DNA of 64,000 nt from Candidatus Poseidoniia archaeon (GCA_030748895.1 JASMLC010000007.1:1-64000), one strand, 5' to 3'; numbered from the stretch's first letter, positions 14,748 to 23,229 are shown. Notes: generated by a model from the sequence alone, not told the origin. Program-made: numbers and translations.

Positions 14748-15617
14748 CTACGGCAGCTGCCCGCCTTCGGGCTTCGCTTCCGGCGCGCTGCTGACCAGCA
14801 GCCCGCCACTCCCGACAATCAGCGCCGCGCCCAGGGCGTCGCCCCAGACGAGCGTTTGCTGGAAGAGCAGCCAACCGTAAATCCCGCCGACGAGCACCGT
14901 CGCGTAGGAGAAGGCGCCGATGTAGGCGGCGCGGGCCGCCTGGTAGGCGCGCGTCATCCCGGTCTGCCCCACACCAGCGCAGATGCCGACACCGATAATC
15001 GCGAGCGCCTCGGGCAGCGCCAGCCGCGGAAGTTCGCTGGCGGCGAACGGCAGCGTCGCGGCCGTGCAGAAAAGCGCGAACCAGAAAACGACCCCGTCAG
15101 GCGATGTGCTGGTGCGCAGCCCGCGCACCGCCAGATAGGCGAACGCCGAGAGCACGCCCGAAATCAGCGCGACCAGCGCGTCGATATCGACCTCGCGCAG
15201 CGAAGGCGAGACTATCAGCACGGTGCCGGCGAACGAGAGCGCAATGCAGCCGTAGACCAGCGACGATACATGCTCGCGGAGCATCGCGCCTGAGAAGAGC
15301 GCAACGAAGAGTGGTGCGGTGTATTGCAGCGTCACCGCGTTCGAGAGCGAAATCTGTTGCACCGCGTAGAAGTAGCACGCCATCGCCGACAGGCCTACTG
15401 TGCAGCGCCAGAGCAGCAGCCTCCGGTCGCCGACCCGCAGCGACGTCGCGCGCAGCCGCGACCACGCCAGCAGCGCCAGTGTGATTATCAGGCTGCGACC
15501 GAAAATCACCGTCGCGACCCCCGCATGGCCGGCGGTCCACTTCACCAGCGCGCTGCCGGTGCCGAACGCGACGCTGGCGAGCAGCATCCAGGCGACCGCG
15601 CGGTGGGCGGCGTCCAT
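14748..15617 (-). CDS. EamA/DMT-superfamily transporter
   Basis: 289 residues with about ten TM helices in two EamA halves. The first half begins AVAWMLLASVAFGTGSALVK, and the second holds LVALISGVLSAFAYLAVRG and GGIYGWLLFQQTLVWGDALG, the usual EamA repeat ends. Such proteins export amino acids or other small metabolites; substrate unknown. It follows RidA directly (stop of ridA at 15618, start at 15617). Because RidA detoxifies imine/enamine intermediates of amino-acid metabolism, an amino-acid exporter is a reasonable guess only. Confidence 0.88.
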   Translation of the reverse strand: MDAAHRAVAWMLLASVAFGTGSALVKWTAGHAGVATVIFGRSLIITLALLAWSRLRATSLRVGDRRLLLWRCTVGLSAMACYFYAVQQISLSNAVTLQYTAPLFVALFSGAMLREHVSSLVYGCIALSFAGTVLIVSPSLREVDIDALVALISGVLSAFAYLAVRGLRTSTSPDGVVFWFALFCTAATLPFAASELPRLALPEALAIIGVGICAGVGQTGMTRAYQAARAAYIGAFSYATVLVGGIYGWLLFQQTLVWGDALGAALIVGSGGLLVSSAPEAKPEGGQLP

Positions 15618-15998
15618 CTACCGCAGCACGGCGATGGCGTCTATCTCGACCAGCGCGTCCAGCGGCAGCCGCGCTACCTCGACAGTGGAGCGCGCCGGCG
15701 CCGCCTCCTCCCCGAACATCTCTATATAAACTGTATTCATCGCGCCGAAGTCATCCATGTCTATCAGGAAGACCGTGGTCTTGACTACGTCCGCCAGCGC
15801 CAGCTGGCTCTCCGCCAGCACCGCCTGCAGATTGCGGATGGCCTGGCGGGTCTGCTCCGCGACGCCAGCTTCGAGCGTTGCGACGTCGTGCTGGCGACCG
15901 AGTTGCCCGCTCATAAAGAGCAGCCCGGCGTCGGCGACCGCCTGCGAGTAGGGGCCGATGGGGGGTGGCGCGTTGGGAGATTCGACTATTTCCTTCAT
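15618..15998 (-). CDS. RidA family (YjgF/YER057c/UK114) enamine/imine deaminase
   Basis: 126 residues from the ATG at 15998, exactly the family's normal length; a longer frame upstream is shadow of the helicase. It carries the N-terminal APPPIGPYSQAV motif, LLFMSGQLG, and the C-terminal ARSTVEVARLPLDALVEIDA with the arginine that binds the carboxylate. It hydrolyses reactive 2-aminoacrylate-type intermediates produced by PLP enzymes. Divergent from the XPD helicase, apparently sharing a TATA region near 16018. Confidence 0.93.
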   Translation of the reverse strand: MKEIVESPNAPPPIGPYSQAVADAGLLFMSGQLGRQHDVATLEAGVAEQTRQAIRNLQAVLAESQLALADVVKTTVFLIDMDDFGAMNTVYIEMFGEEAAPARSTVEVARLPLDALVEIDAIAVLR

Positions 15999-16012
15999 AC
16001 ACCCCCATGGCC

Positions 16013-16022
16013 AGCATAAAGA
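16013..16022. promoter_or_regulatory. Candidate shared TATA element, ridA / xpd
   Basis: AGCATAAAGA is centred about 20 nt from the ridA ATG (minus strand) and 24 nt from the xpd GTG (plus strand). Both genes lack a Shine-Dalgarno sequence, as for leaderless transcripts. This spacing also supports the GTG start chosen for xpd. Confidence 0.38.
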
Positions 16023-16041
16023 GTCTTTTTGCCCCGCCGGC

Positions 16042-17877
16042 GTGGGGCGCTCCTTGTTCCCATTCCCGGAGCTCCGCAAAGGGCAGGATGCGATGCTGGC
16101 TGACTGTCGCACGTCGTTCGCCGCCGGCGAGCACCTGCTGGCGCACGCGCCCACCGGGCTGGGGAAGACCGCCGCGGCGCTGACCGCCGCGGTCGAGGTG
16201 GCGCAAGAGCGAGGGTTGCTGGTGGTGGCGCTGACGTCACGGCAGACACAGCACGCTATTTTCGTCGAGACGCTGAAACGGATTCACACGCAGCAACCGC
16301 TGAAAATCGTGGACGTGATTTCCAAGCAGGACATGTGTCCGCGCGACGATTTGGACGAGAGCCGCTACGGCGTTTTCCAGGCTGTCTGCACCGCGCTGGT
16401 GCGCAACAACGACTGCCGCTACCACGCCGGCTACCGCCCCGAATTCCTGCCGCAGGTCTTCGACGAGCCGCTCTCGGCCGCCGGCCTGAAGGCGCTCTGC
16501 CACGAAGAGGTGCAGTGTCCGCACCGCGTTGCGCTCGAGGCGGCGCAGGAATGCGACGTGCTGGTCTGCGACTACAACTATCTCTTCACGCCGTGGTCTG
16601 ATGTGGTGTGGGAACGCATCCAGCGGCCGCTGGAGGAGGTGCTGCTGATTGTCGACGAGGCACACAACCTGCCCGACCGCATTCGGCTCTCCGCGTCACC
16701 GACGCTCTCGCTGCAGCGCATCCGCGAAGCGCAGCGTGAGGCGAGCCAAGCGCTGCGCGCGCAACTCTCAATCCTGGAGCGGCTGGTCGAGAGCCTGACC
16801 GACCACAAAGGCGAGAAGGAGATTGACGGTGGTAGCGTCAGCCGCATGCTCGACGCGGCGCTGAAGCAGAAACTGACCGACCTGGATGGCTTCGTGAGGT
16901 TGCTCGAGCGGTCGGCGCAGCGCCGGCTGCAGCGCGGCAAGGTGGCGCGCATGGGTGATGTCGCGGATTTCCTGCATCACTGGCGTTTCCTGAAGGAAGG
17001 GAGCGACCTGCGGCTGGCGCACGGCGGCGACAAGCTGTGGCAGCGCAAGCTCTCGCTGCGGCTGCTCGACCCCGCGTCAATCAGTGCGCCGGTCTTCCGC
17101 GCCGTGCGCGGCTCGGTACTGATGTCGGGCACGCTGAAGCCGTGCGGTTTCTATCGCGACCTGCTGGGGCTCGGCGCGGAACGCTCCCGCAAGGCGACCT
17201 ACAGCTCACCCTTCCCGTCCGAAAACCGGCTGCTACTCTGCGTCGATGACGTCTCGACGCTCTACCGCAACCGCGGCGACCCGCTCTACCGCAAGCTGGC
17301 GGCGTCGCTGACGGCCGTGGCGCAGGCGACACCGGGCAACGTCGCGGCGTTCTTCCCGAGCTACGCGCTGCGCGACGACGTCGCTGCCAGGCTGGGCGAC
17401 CATGGTAAGACTTTGCTGCTCGAGGAGCGCGGCGCATCCCCCACAAAGCGAACGGCGCTGCTCGGGCGCTTGCAGCAGCGCGACGCGTTGCTGCTGGCGG
17501 TGATGGGGGGCATCTTCGGCGAAGGTGTCGACTATCCCGACAACCTGCTCGCCGCCGTCGTCGTCGTCGGGATACCGGTGCCGCCGCCGTCGCTCGAGCA
17601 GAAAAAGCTGGAAGAGTATTTCGAGCGAAAGTTCGGAAACGGAAAGGGGCGCCTCTACGCGCAGACCTACCCCTCGGTCAACCGCGTGCTGCAGGCGGCC
17701 GGCCGCTGCATCCGCAACGAGACTGACCGCGGTGTGGTGCTGCTCTACGACAACCGGCTGGGGCACCGCCCCTACCGCCGCTTCCTGCCAAAGGAAGTAA
17801 GGCATTGCACTAGCAGCGCGGTGCCGGCGCTGGTACGCGGTTTCAACGACCCCAGAACGGGGAAGCCGCCTTCTTGA
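16042..17877 (+). CDS. XPD/Rad3-family iron-sulfur DNA helicase
   Basis: 611 residues from the GTG at 16042; an earlier in-frame start would overlap ridA. Walker A APTGLGKTAAAL, DEAH box IVDEAHNLPDR and motif VI QAAGRCIRNETDRG are all present. Between motifs Ia and II four cysteines (QDMCPRDD, VCTALV, NDCRYH, VQCPHR) provide the 4Fe-4S cluster of the XPD group, with another Cys in ALCHEE. It is a 5'-3' superfamily 2 helicase for nucleotide excision repair or related DNA processing. Its last 35 nt overlap the 3' end of the convergent aIF5B gene. Confidence 0.92.
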   Translation: MGRSLFPFPELRKGQDAMLADCRTSFAAGEHLLAHAPTGLGKTAAALTAAVEVAQERGLLVVALTSRQTQHAIFVETLKRIHTQQPLKIVDVISKQDMCPRDDLDESRYGVFQAVCTALVRNNDCRYHAGYRPEFLPQVFDEPLSAAGLKALCHEEVQCPHRVALEAAQECDVLVCDYNYLFTPWSDVVWERIQRPLEEVLLIVDEAHNLPDRIRLSASPTLSLQRIREAQREASQALRAQLSILERLVESLTDHKGEKEIDGGSVSRMLDAALKQKLTDLDGFVRLLERSAQRRLQRGKVARMGDVADFLHHWRFLKEGSDLRLAHGGDKLWQRKLSLRLLDPASISAPVFRAVRGSVLMSGTLKPCGFYRDLLGLGAERSRKATYSSPFPSENRLLLCVDDVSTLYRNRGDPLYRKLAASLTAVAQATPGNVAAFFPSYALRDDVAARLGDHGKTLLLEERGASPTKRTALLGRLQQRDALLLAVMGGIFGEGVDYPDNLLAAVVVVGIPVPPPSLEQKKLEEYFERKFGNGKGRLYAQTYPSVNRVLQAAGRCIRNETDRGVVLLYDNRLGHRPYRRFLPKEVRHCTSSAVPALVRGFNDPRTGKPPS

Positions 17878-19660
17878 TACGTTGCAACTCGGTAATGACG
17901 TCTTCCTCATCGGGCGTCAGCTTGACGTTTTCGTCGCGCAGGCGCACCACATCGCGCTCGTCCATCTCTATATAAAGTATATCCCCCTCGTTTACTTGCC
18001 GGCCGACGGTTGCCTCGGTCACGGCAATCGCGACTTCGTCGCCCTGCGTCGCCTCCTTGAGCCCTTGCTCCCCGGAGCGCATCGAGCGGATGCGCCCGAT
18101 AACGTGGTTGTCGGCACGTAGCACTTTCTGGCCAACCATGATGCGTCCCGCCAGCACGCGCACGCCGAAAACAGCGGGGTCGCGTGTGCGGAAAGTATGG
18201 CCCTCGAGGAATTCGATTTTGCCGGGATGTGGGAACTCCTCGCGTAGCGCCCGCGCCTGTTCGCGCTTCAGCTCCAGCAGCCACTCGCCGTACTCCTCGA
18301 CCAGATGGTAGACTACATCGGCCTCGAAGAGCTTCGCTTCGCTCTCGACCAGCGCTGCGCGCGCGTCAGGCAGCACGTTGACGCCAAACGCCAGGACCGC
18401 ACGCTGCTCGGCCGGTGCGGTCTCCGCCAGCCTCACGTCGCGGCGCGAAACGTCGCCGACCGCGGCGCGCATGATTGGCGCGCCGGCTGCCTGTAGTTCG
18501 TAGGCGAGCACCTCGAGCGAGCCGATGGCGTCGGCGCGCACTACCAGCCCGCGGTCTTCTAGCGCGACGTTGCTCTCCATCTCCCCCGAAAGCCGCTCCA
18601 GCACCGGCGCGACATCGTCGCCTTGCGGGACTCCGTAGAAGGGCGCGCCGGCGATGGCCCCTTCAAGGTTGGGCGCGACCACTTTCAGGCCGGCGGCGGC
18701 GGCGACCTCCGTGACCGTGTTGAACTGCTGGCGCGGGTCGCGAATTTCGTCCAGCGGCCGCGGCTGCAGCAGGCTGCGCACGCGCGTCACCAGCGGCTCG
18801 GGCGTCGCGCCGATAACCAGCGTGTCGCTGGCGCGCAGGACGCCATTGTAGATAATGACACCGAGCGTCTTGCCAAGCCCGCGCTCCTCCTTGACCTCGA
18901 GCACGGTGCCTTCGGCAACCCCCTCCTTCAGTGCCAGGCGCCCCTCGAGGTAGCGCTGCGCCAGTCCCATCAGCAGCATGAACAGCTCGGGGACGCCTTC
19001 GCCGCTGTCGCGGACCGACGTGGGCACCAGCGCAATCGTCTTCTGGAAATCCTCGACTTCGGAGTAGAGCGCCGAATCGAAATTGTGCCTGCCCAGCTCG
19101 CGTATGATTTCCCAGATGCGCTCCTGTAGTCCCTCCTGCGCCAGTTGCGACTGCTCCTGCCGGTTGGCGGCGAAAGTACCCTTGTGGGTGCGCCAGCCGG
19201 GGAGCCGGTCTATCTTGTTTAGCATCAGGATAAAGGGCGTCTGCGCCCGCCGCAACACCTGCAGCGACTCTATGGTCTGCGGCTTGAAGCCCTCCATGAT
19301 ATCGACCACCAGCACCGCCAGGTCCGCCAGCTGTCCCCCGCGCGCGCGCAGCGTGCTGAAGGAGTGGTGGCCGGGAGTATCGATAAAGAGCAGCCCGGGC
19401 AGCCGGATATTCTCCTCCGGCAGCAGCGCGCCGCAAATGTCACTGATGGTCTCGAACGGCACCTCGGTCGCGCCGATGTGCTGCGTGATGGCGCCCGCCT
19501 CGCGGCTTACGACCGCGGTGCCGCGCACCCAGTCGAGCAGAGACGTCTTCCCGTGGTCGACGTGACCCAGCACCGCCACGATAGGCTGGCGCAGCGGCCC
19601 CGCCGGGGGCTGTTCCTCCTCAGGAGAAGCGTCATCCGCAGCTTCGTCGTCGCTGGACAT
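17843..19660 (-). CDS. infB: Translation initiation factor aIF5B (IF2-like GTPase)
   Basis: 605 residues from the ATG at 19660. G1 GHVDHGKTSLLD, switch II DTPGHHSF and G4 NKID are present, followed by the domain II beta-barrel, the alpha/beta/alpha domain III and domain IV (RDPAVFGVRVLAG). It promotes subunit joining and initiator tRNA placement. The ~20-residue acidic N-terminal lead is short, as in archaea. It is third in a minus-strand operon after the CCHC SSB and a small basic protein. Convergent overlap of 35 nt with the XPD helicase gene. Confidence 0.95.
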   Translation of the reverse strand: MSSDDEAADDASPEEEQPPAGPLRQPIVAVLGHVDHGKTSLLDWVRGTAVVSREAGAITQHIGATEVPFETISDICGALLPEENIRLPGLLFIDTPGHHSFSTLRARGGQLADLAVLVVDIMEGFKPQTIESLQVLRRAQTPFILMLNKIDRLPGWRTHKGTFAANRQEQSQLAQEGLQERIWEIIRELGRHNFDSALYSEVEDFQKTIALVPTSVRDSGEGVPELFMLLMGLAQRYLEGRLALKEGVAEGTVLEVKEERGLGKTLGVIIYNGVLRASDTLVIGATPEPLVTRVRSLLQPRPLDEIRDPRQQFNTVTEVAAAAGLKVVAPNLEGAIAGAPFYGVPQGDDVAPVLERLSGEMESNVALEDRGLVVRADAIGSLEVLAYELQAAGAPIMRAAVGDVSRRDVRLAETAPAEQRAVLAFGVNVLPDARAALVESEAKLFEADVVYHLVEEYGEWLLELKREQARALREEFPHPGKIEFLEGHTFRTRDPAVFGVRVLAGRIMVGQKVLRADNHVIGRIRSMRSGEQGLKEATQGDEVAIAVTEATVGRQVNEGDILYIEMDERDVVRLRDENVKLTPDEEDVITELQRIKKAASPFWGR

Positions 19661-19693
19661 CAGGTGCCGCCGCACGGCGGGCGCTAAAAAAAC

Positions 19694-20032
19694 TCACCGC
19701 ATTACGGAAAAGCGGCTCATAATCCGGAGCAGCCGCTCGCTCATGTCAGGGGTGATGATGCCTTCCCCGGTTTTCTCTTCCAGCATATCCGCCGCCGCGC
19801 CCAGCGTCTCGCGCGTTGCCAGCGCTACCAGCGTGGCGATGAACGGCTCGGTCTCTTTCTCGCCCAGATCGGACTCCTGCAGCGCCTCGTCCAGGAAGTA
19901 AATCGTCTCAGTGCGGCGCGCTGGATTCAGCATGCGCTGTCGAATCTGCCGCTTCTGCGGCTTCTTCTCCTTGCGTCGCGGAGGCTGCGCCTTCTTGGGG
20001 CCGCGCCTGCGGTGCCGCCCGCGTCGCGCCAG
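19694..20032 (-). CDS. Small basic-tailed helical protein, unknown; probable non-AUG start
   Basis: The open frame gives a highly basic N-terminal stretch (RRGRHRRRGPKKAQ, RRKEKKPQKRQIRQR) and then an ~80-residue helical domain (TETIYFLDEALQESDL, FIATLVALATRETLG, MSERLLRIMSRF). The first ATG is at 19933, which would discard the basic part and leave ~100 nt of empty operon. A CTG at 20032, two bases after the SSB stop, would keep it. I give the longer form as a hypothesis; the minimal gene is 19694-19933. Family not recognised. Its position between SSB and aIF5B suggests a nucleic-acid or ribosome-binding role. Confidence 0.5.
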   Translation of the reverse strand: MARRGRHRRRGPKKAQPPRRKEKKPQKRQIRQRMLNPARRTETIYFLDEALQESDLGEKETEPFIATLVALATRETLGAAADMLEEKTGEGIITPDMSERLLRIMSRFSVMR

Positions 20033-20033
20033 C

Positions 20034-20654
20034 TCAGTTCCCCCGGTCGGGGCATTCGCGGGAGATATGGCCCGGCTTACCGCAGTTGAAGCACTTGCCG
20101 CCGCCCGGCTTACCGCCGCCGCCTTCCGGACATTCGCGGGAGATGTGGCCCGGCTTGCCGCAGTTGAAACACTTGCCGCCGCCCGGCTTGCCGCCACCAC
20201 CTTCCGGACATTCGCGAGAAATGTGGCCCGGCTTGCCGCAATTGAAGCACTTGCCGCCGCCCGGCTTACCGCCGCCGCCACCTCCGCCCCGGCCGCCGCC
20301 GCGTCCGCGGTCCGGCCGCGGCATCGCATACGCGAGGTCGGAAAGGTTCAGGTCGTCACGGACACTCGCCACTTCCCGGCCGGGCTCATCCAGCGAGCCA
20401 AACTTGCCGAGGCTGAGGCGGAGCGAACCGCGCACCAGGCTGGCGCGCGCGTCCTTGAGCCAGATAGTCTCATCGACCGCTACCTTATCACATTCATCAT
20501 CCCAGAAACTCATCACGATCGTGCCAGTTTCATCGCCTACCAGTCCTTCACATACCCGCCCGCCGCTCTCGATATCGCGAGGCTCGTCCATCGACAGTAC
20601 CTTGACTGCCATGGTGATACGGCTGCTGCGCGGGGTCAGTTCGTCTACCCTCAT
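20034..20654 (-). CDS. OB-fold ssDNA-binding protein with three CCHC zinc knuckles
   Basis: 206 residues from the ATG at 20654. Residues ~10-100 form an OB fold of the archaeal SSB / SOSS-B (hSSB1) type: VCEGLVGDETGTIVMSFWDD, then ETIWLKDARASLVRGSLRL. A Gly/Arg-rich linker follows, then three identical CFNCGKPGHISREC knuckles starting at residues 136, 162 and 188, each C-x2-C-x4-H-x4-C, joined by GGGGKPGGGK. CCHC knuckles bind single-stranded nucleic acid in retroviral nucleocapsid and CNBP and are rare in archaea. The operon continues to aIF5B and lies divergent from rpa-radA. The knuckles might add RNA binding. The OB call is by pattern. Confidence 0.85.
   Translation of the reverse strand: MRVDELTPRSSRITMAVKVLSMDEPRDIESGGRVCEGLVGDETGTIVMSFWDDECDKVAVDETIWLKDARASLVRGSLRLSLGKFGSLDEPGREVASVRDDLNLSDLAYAMPRPDRGRGGGRGGGGGGGKPGGGKCFNCGKPGHISRECPEGGGGKPGGGKCFNCGKPGHISRECPEGGGGKPGGGKCFNCGKPGHISRECPDRGN
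20053..20286 (-). repeat. Three tandem 78-bp coding repeats (CCHC knuckle plus Gly linker)
   Basis: Near-identical 78-nt units begin at 20053, 20131 and 20209, each encoding one 26-residue knuckle-linker unit. They differ only at scattered, mostly silent bases, which points to recent duplication or selection for identical knuckles. Confidence 0.85.
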
Positions 20655-20675
20655 CGGCTGCGCCGAGACTGGCCT

Positions 20676-20685
20676 CCATATAACG
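20676..20685 (-). promoter_or_regulatory. TATA box of the CCHC-SSB operon
   Basis: Read on the minus strand as CGTTATATGG, centred about 26 nt before the ATG at 20654. The spacing indicates a leaderless mRNA and supports that start over longer frames. Confidence 0.5.
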
Positions 20686-20753
20686 GTTGAGATGCACCCT
20701 TTCACCCTCAATAGCCGAATACCCAAAAAGGGTAAATCACATAAACACCATTA

Positions 20754-20776
20754 AGTTTATAACCCCTAGTGGGGGT
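20754..20776 (+). promoter_or_regulatory. TATA box and adjoining inverted repeat upstream of rpa
   Basis: AGTTTATAA (20754-20762) is a TATA box, followed directly by ACCCC-TAGTG-GGGGT (20762-20776), an inverted repeat near the expected start of transcription and so a candidate operator. Unlike most genes here, rpa has a leader with a strong Shine-Dalgarno AAAGGAG at 20815-20821, 8 nt before its ATG. Confidence 0.48.
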
Positions 20777-20829
20777 GAGTGGGTTGTCCCGGGGTGGAGT
20801 CCTGGGGCGCAAACAAAGGAGACACTCCA

Positions 20830-22164
20830 ATGCAAGCAAACGAAACCGACTTTGGCCCGCATGTCAAGGACATTGCAGAGGCCCTGGAAAACAAACTGGA
20901 CGAAGCCACGATTGTCGAAGAACTGAAGCAATACGTGGAGAACTACGGCATCGACCTGGCAACCGCCAAAGAGGCGATTGTCCGGAAGCACTACGGCGAC
21001 CCCCGCACGTTGCAGGCCAGCGCATTCATGCCGCTGGCTGACATCAAGGCGGACGAGTCATCAGTCAGCTTCCGCGCGAAGGTCGTGTCTATGTTCTCGA
21101 AGGAAATCAACCTGAAGGATGGCTCACAGAAGACCATTTTCGAGGGGCAGATCACCGACGGTAGCGCTACCCTGCGCTTCACCGTCTGGCGTGACGAGTT
21201 CACGGCCGAGCCGGGAACTATCCTCGAGGTCACCAACGCCTATTCCAAGGGGTGGAAAGACCGCGTCGACCTGAACCTGGGCGACCGTTGCCGGGTAAGG
21301 GAGGTTGAGGACGAAACGCTGGCGGCGCTAGATGTGCCGACGGCCGGAAGCCCGTCCGCCGACTCGGCGAGCGACGTTGCAGGACTGCGTAACGGCATGG
21401 GCTCGGTCGCGCTGACCGTGCGCATCCTGGATGTGCAGGAGCGCGAGGTGACCGTACGCGGCGAGCCGAAAGCTCTCTGGAGCGGGACGCTGGCGGACGC
21501 CAGCGGTAGCTGCCGCTTCACCGCCTGGCACGACCACAAACTACAGGCCGATACCGTCTACGAAATCGGCAACGCCTACGTGCGCGAGTGGCAGGGCATC
21601 CCCGAGCTGCAAATCAACGAGAACACCGCAGTGGGTACGGTCGACGCCGAACTCCCGTCGCTGGAAGAACTGGCGGTGGGGACCACCTACACCATCGACC
21701 TGCTCGACGAGCGCGGCGGCGCCAGCGACGCGCTCCTGGAGGGGCACGTGCTGGCAGTGCGCGAGGGCAGCGGACTGATTTTCCGCTGCCCTGAATGCAA
21801 CCGCGTGCTCCGCAGCCGGCAGTGCATGGTTCACGGTGAGCAGGAGGGACAGCCCGACCTACGGACCAAACTGCTCTTCGACGACGGCACCGGTTCACTA
21901 CAGCTGTTCCTTAACCGCGAGCTGACCGAGAAGGTGCTGGGGCGCGACCTCGATTCGTGCCTTGAGCTGGTGCGCGAGAACTACTCGGCTGAGGCGCTGA
22001 CCGAAGAGCTGGAGCAGGCACTCCTGCTCAAACCGCTAACGGTGGAGGGGTACACCCGCTCCGACGACTACGGCCTGATGTTCTTCGCGCGTAAGTGCCA
22101 GCCGGCACACAACCTCGACGTGCCCTCTGTCGCCAGGCAATTCCTGGCGGCGCTGGAGGCCTGA
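20830..22164 (+). CDS. Replication protein A large subunit-like (multi-OB, zinc finger)
   Basis: 444 residues from the ATG at 20830, which has a strong upstream AAAGGAG. At least two clear OB folds are seen (SFRAKVVSMFSKE to DRCRVREVE; VALTVRILDVQERE to GNAYVREW). A third, C-terminal region carries a zinc-binding CPECNRVLRSRQCMVHGEQ. It binds ssDNA in replication, repair and recombination. The N-terminal helical part (EALENKLDEATIVEELKQYV) is typical of euryarchaeal RPA. The ATG of the RPA-associated gene follows its stop with no gap, and radA lies further down. Confidence 0.9.
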   Translation: MQANETDFGPHVKDIAEALENKLDEATIVEELKQYVENYGIDLATAKEAIVRKHYGDPRTLQASAFMPLADIKADESSVSFRAKVVSMFSKEINLKDGSQKTIFEGQITDGSATLRFTVWRDEFTAEPGTILEVTNAYSKGWKDRVDLNLGDRCRVREVEDETLAALDVPTAGSPSADSASDVAGLRNGMGSVALTVRILDVQEREVTVRGEPKALWSGTLADASGSCRFTAWHDHKLQADTVYEIGNAYVREWQGIPELQINENTAVGTVDAELPSLEELAVGTTYTIDLLDERGGASDALLEGHVLAVREGSGLIFRCPECNRVLRSRQCMVHGEQEGQPDLRTKLLFDDGTGSLQLFLNRELTEKVLGRDLDSCLELVRENYSAEALTEELEQALLLKPLTVEGYTRSDDYGLMFFARKCQPAHNLDVPSVARQFLAALEA

Positions 22165-23229
22165 ATGGCGCGTCGCAGGGAACCGGCCCTTCCGGTACTG
22201 GCGCAGGAGCTTTCGCGCGCCCATGAAACGCATGTCGAGGACCGCGAGTATTCGCCCACCTACCTTATTTCAGAGATGGGGTCAAAACTCTCGCGCGTGC
22301 TCATCGGCGGCATCCTGACCGATGTCGAGAATCGCGGCAGCGAGGCGGACCCATTCTACATGGCGCGCATGGTTGACCCTCACGGCGACACCTACTACCT
22401 GCGTGCCGGGCAGTACAACCCCGAAGGCGCTGCGGCGCTCTCAAAAATCGAGACCCCCGCGCACGTAATCTCCGTCGGGAGGGTGCGTGCCTATTCGCCT
22501 GACGACAGCGACTCGGTCTACGTCAGCGTCCAGCCCGAGAACGTGCGCGCGGTCAGCGAGCAGGAAGTCTCGGTCTGGGCTATCAAGGCGTGTGAATCAC
22601 TTATGCGCCGCCTGAAAAGCGACGAAACCGAGCTGAGCAACCGCGAAAAGGAAGGGCTCGGCCTGGCGCAGGAAAAATACGAGACAGTATCGACCGAATC
22701 CTACGCCGGACTGCTCTACGACTGCCTACGGAATCTCAGCGGCGACACAACTGCGCCGAGCACGGCGCAGTTCACCGGCGAGTTCGAGACCGCCAGCAAC
22801 GTGGAAGCGGCCGTGACGGAACCGGAAGCGGCTCCGGTGGCACCGGAAGCGCCTGCGCCCATAGCGGAGCAGGACGCCCCTGTAGGCGATGAATCGCCTG
22901 CCGCAGCGCCTGTTGAGGCCGCGACTGCGACATCGCCTTCGGCGCCTGCCGCAGCGCCTGTTGAGGCCGCGACTGCGACATCGCCTTCGGCGCCTGCCGC
23001 AGCGCCTGACGGGGAACCGGAAGGCGACACGGATGCCGAGACGGCCGTGCTCGAACTCATAGGCTCACTCGACAAGAAAGGCGACGGAGAAGGTGTAATT
23101 TACGAGACACTGCGCGATTCCGCGGCGGCGGCCGGCATCGACGGCTCGCGCCTCGACGAGGTCATCGACTCGCTCAACGATCAGGGGCTGACCTACCAGC
23201 CGGCGTTCAACAAGTTCCGGGTGGCATGA
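22165..23229 (+). CDS. RPA-associated protein (COG3390-type) with C-terminal winged helix
   Basis: 354 residues. The N-terminal OB-like domain (LSRVLIGGILTDVENRG, YYLRAGQYNPEGAAAL) matches the RPA-associated proteins encoded next to archaeal rpa. A ~100-residue Ala/Pro/Glu-rich linker follows, containing an exact tandem repeat. A small C-terminal helical domain (VLELIGSLDKKGDGEGVIYE, LDEVIDSLNDQGLTY) has the winged-helix pattern seen in RPA32-like proteins. It probably partners the RPA subunit upstream, much like RPA32 with RPA70. It starts directly at the rpa stop and its own stop overlaps the next small gene (ATGA). Confidence 0.85.
   Translation: MARRREPALPVLAQELSRAHETHVEDREYSPTYLISEMGSKLSRVLIGGILTDVENRGSEADPFYMARMVDPHGDTYYLRAGQYNPEGAAALSKIETPAHVISVGRVRAYSPDDSDSVYVSVQPENVRAVSEQEVSVWAIKACESLMRRLKSDETELSNREKEGLGLAQEKYETVSTESYAGLLYDCLRNLSGDTTAPSTAQFTGEFETASNVEAAVTEPEAAPVAPEAPAPIAEQDAPVGDESPAAAPVEAATATSPSAPAAAPVEAATATSPSAPAAAPDGEPEGDTDAETAVLELIGSLDKKGDGEGVIYETLRDSAAAAGIDGSRLDEVIDSLNDQGLTYQPAFNKFRVA
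22897..23008 (+). repeat. 48-bp tandem repeat in the linker of the RPA-associated protein
   Basis: Two exact 48-nt copies (22897-22944, 22945-22992) and a 16-nt partial third encode the 16-residue unit PAAAPVEAATATSPSA. Identical copies suggest a recent expansion and a length-variable linker. Confidence 0.85.

Noticed and set aside
20053-20286. Three regular 78-bp repeats as a possible CRISPR array
   Set aside because: The whole unit repeats without spacers, in frame, and encodes zinc knuckles.
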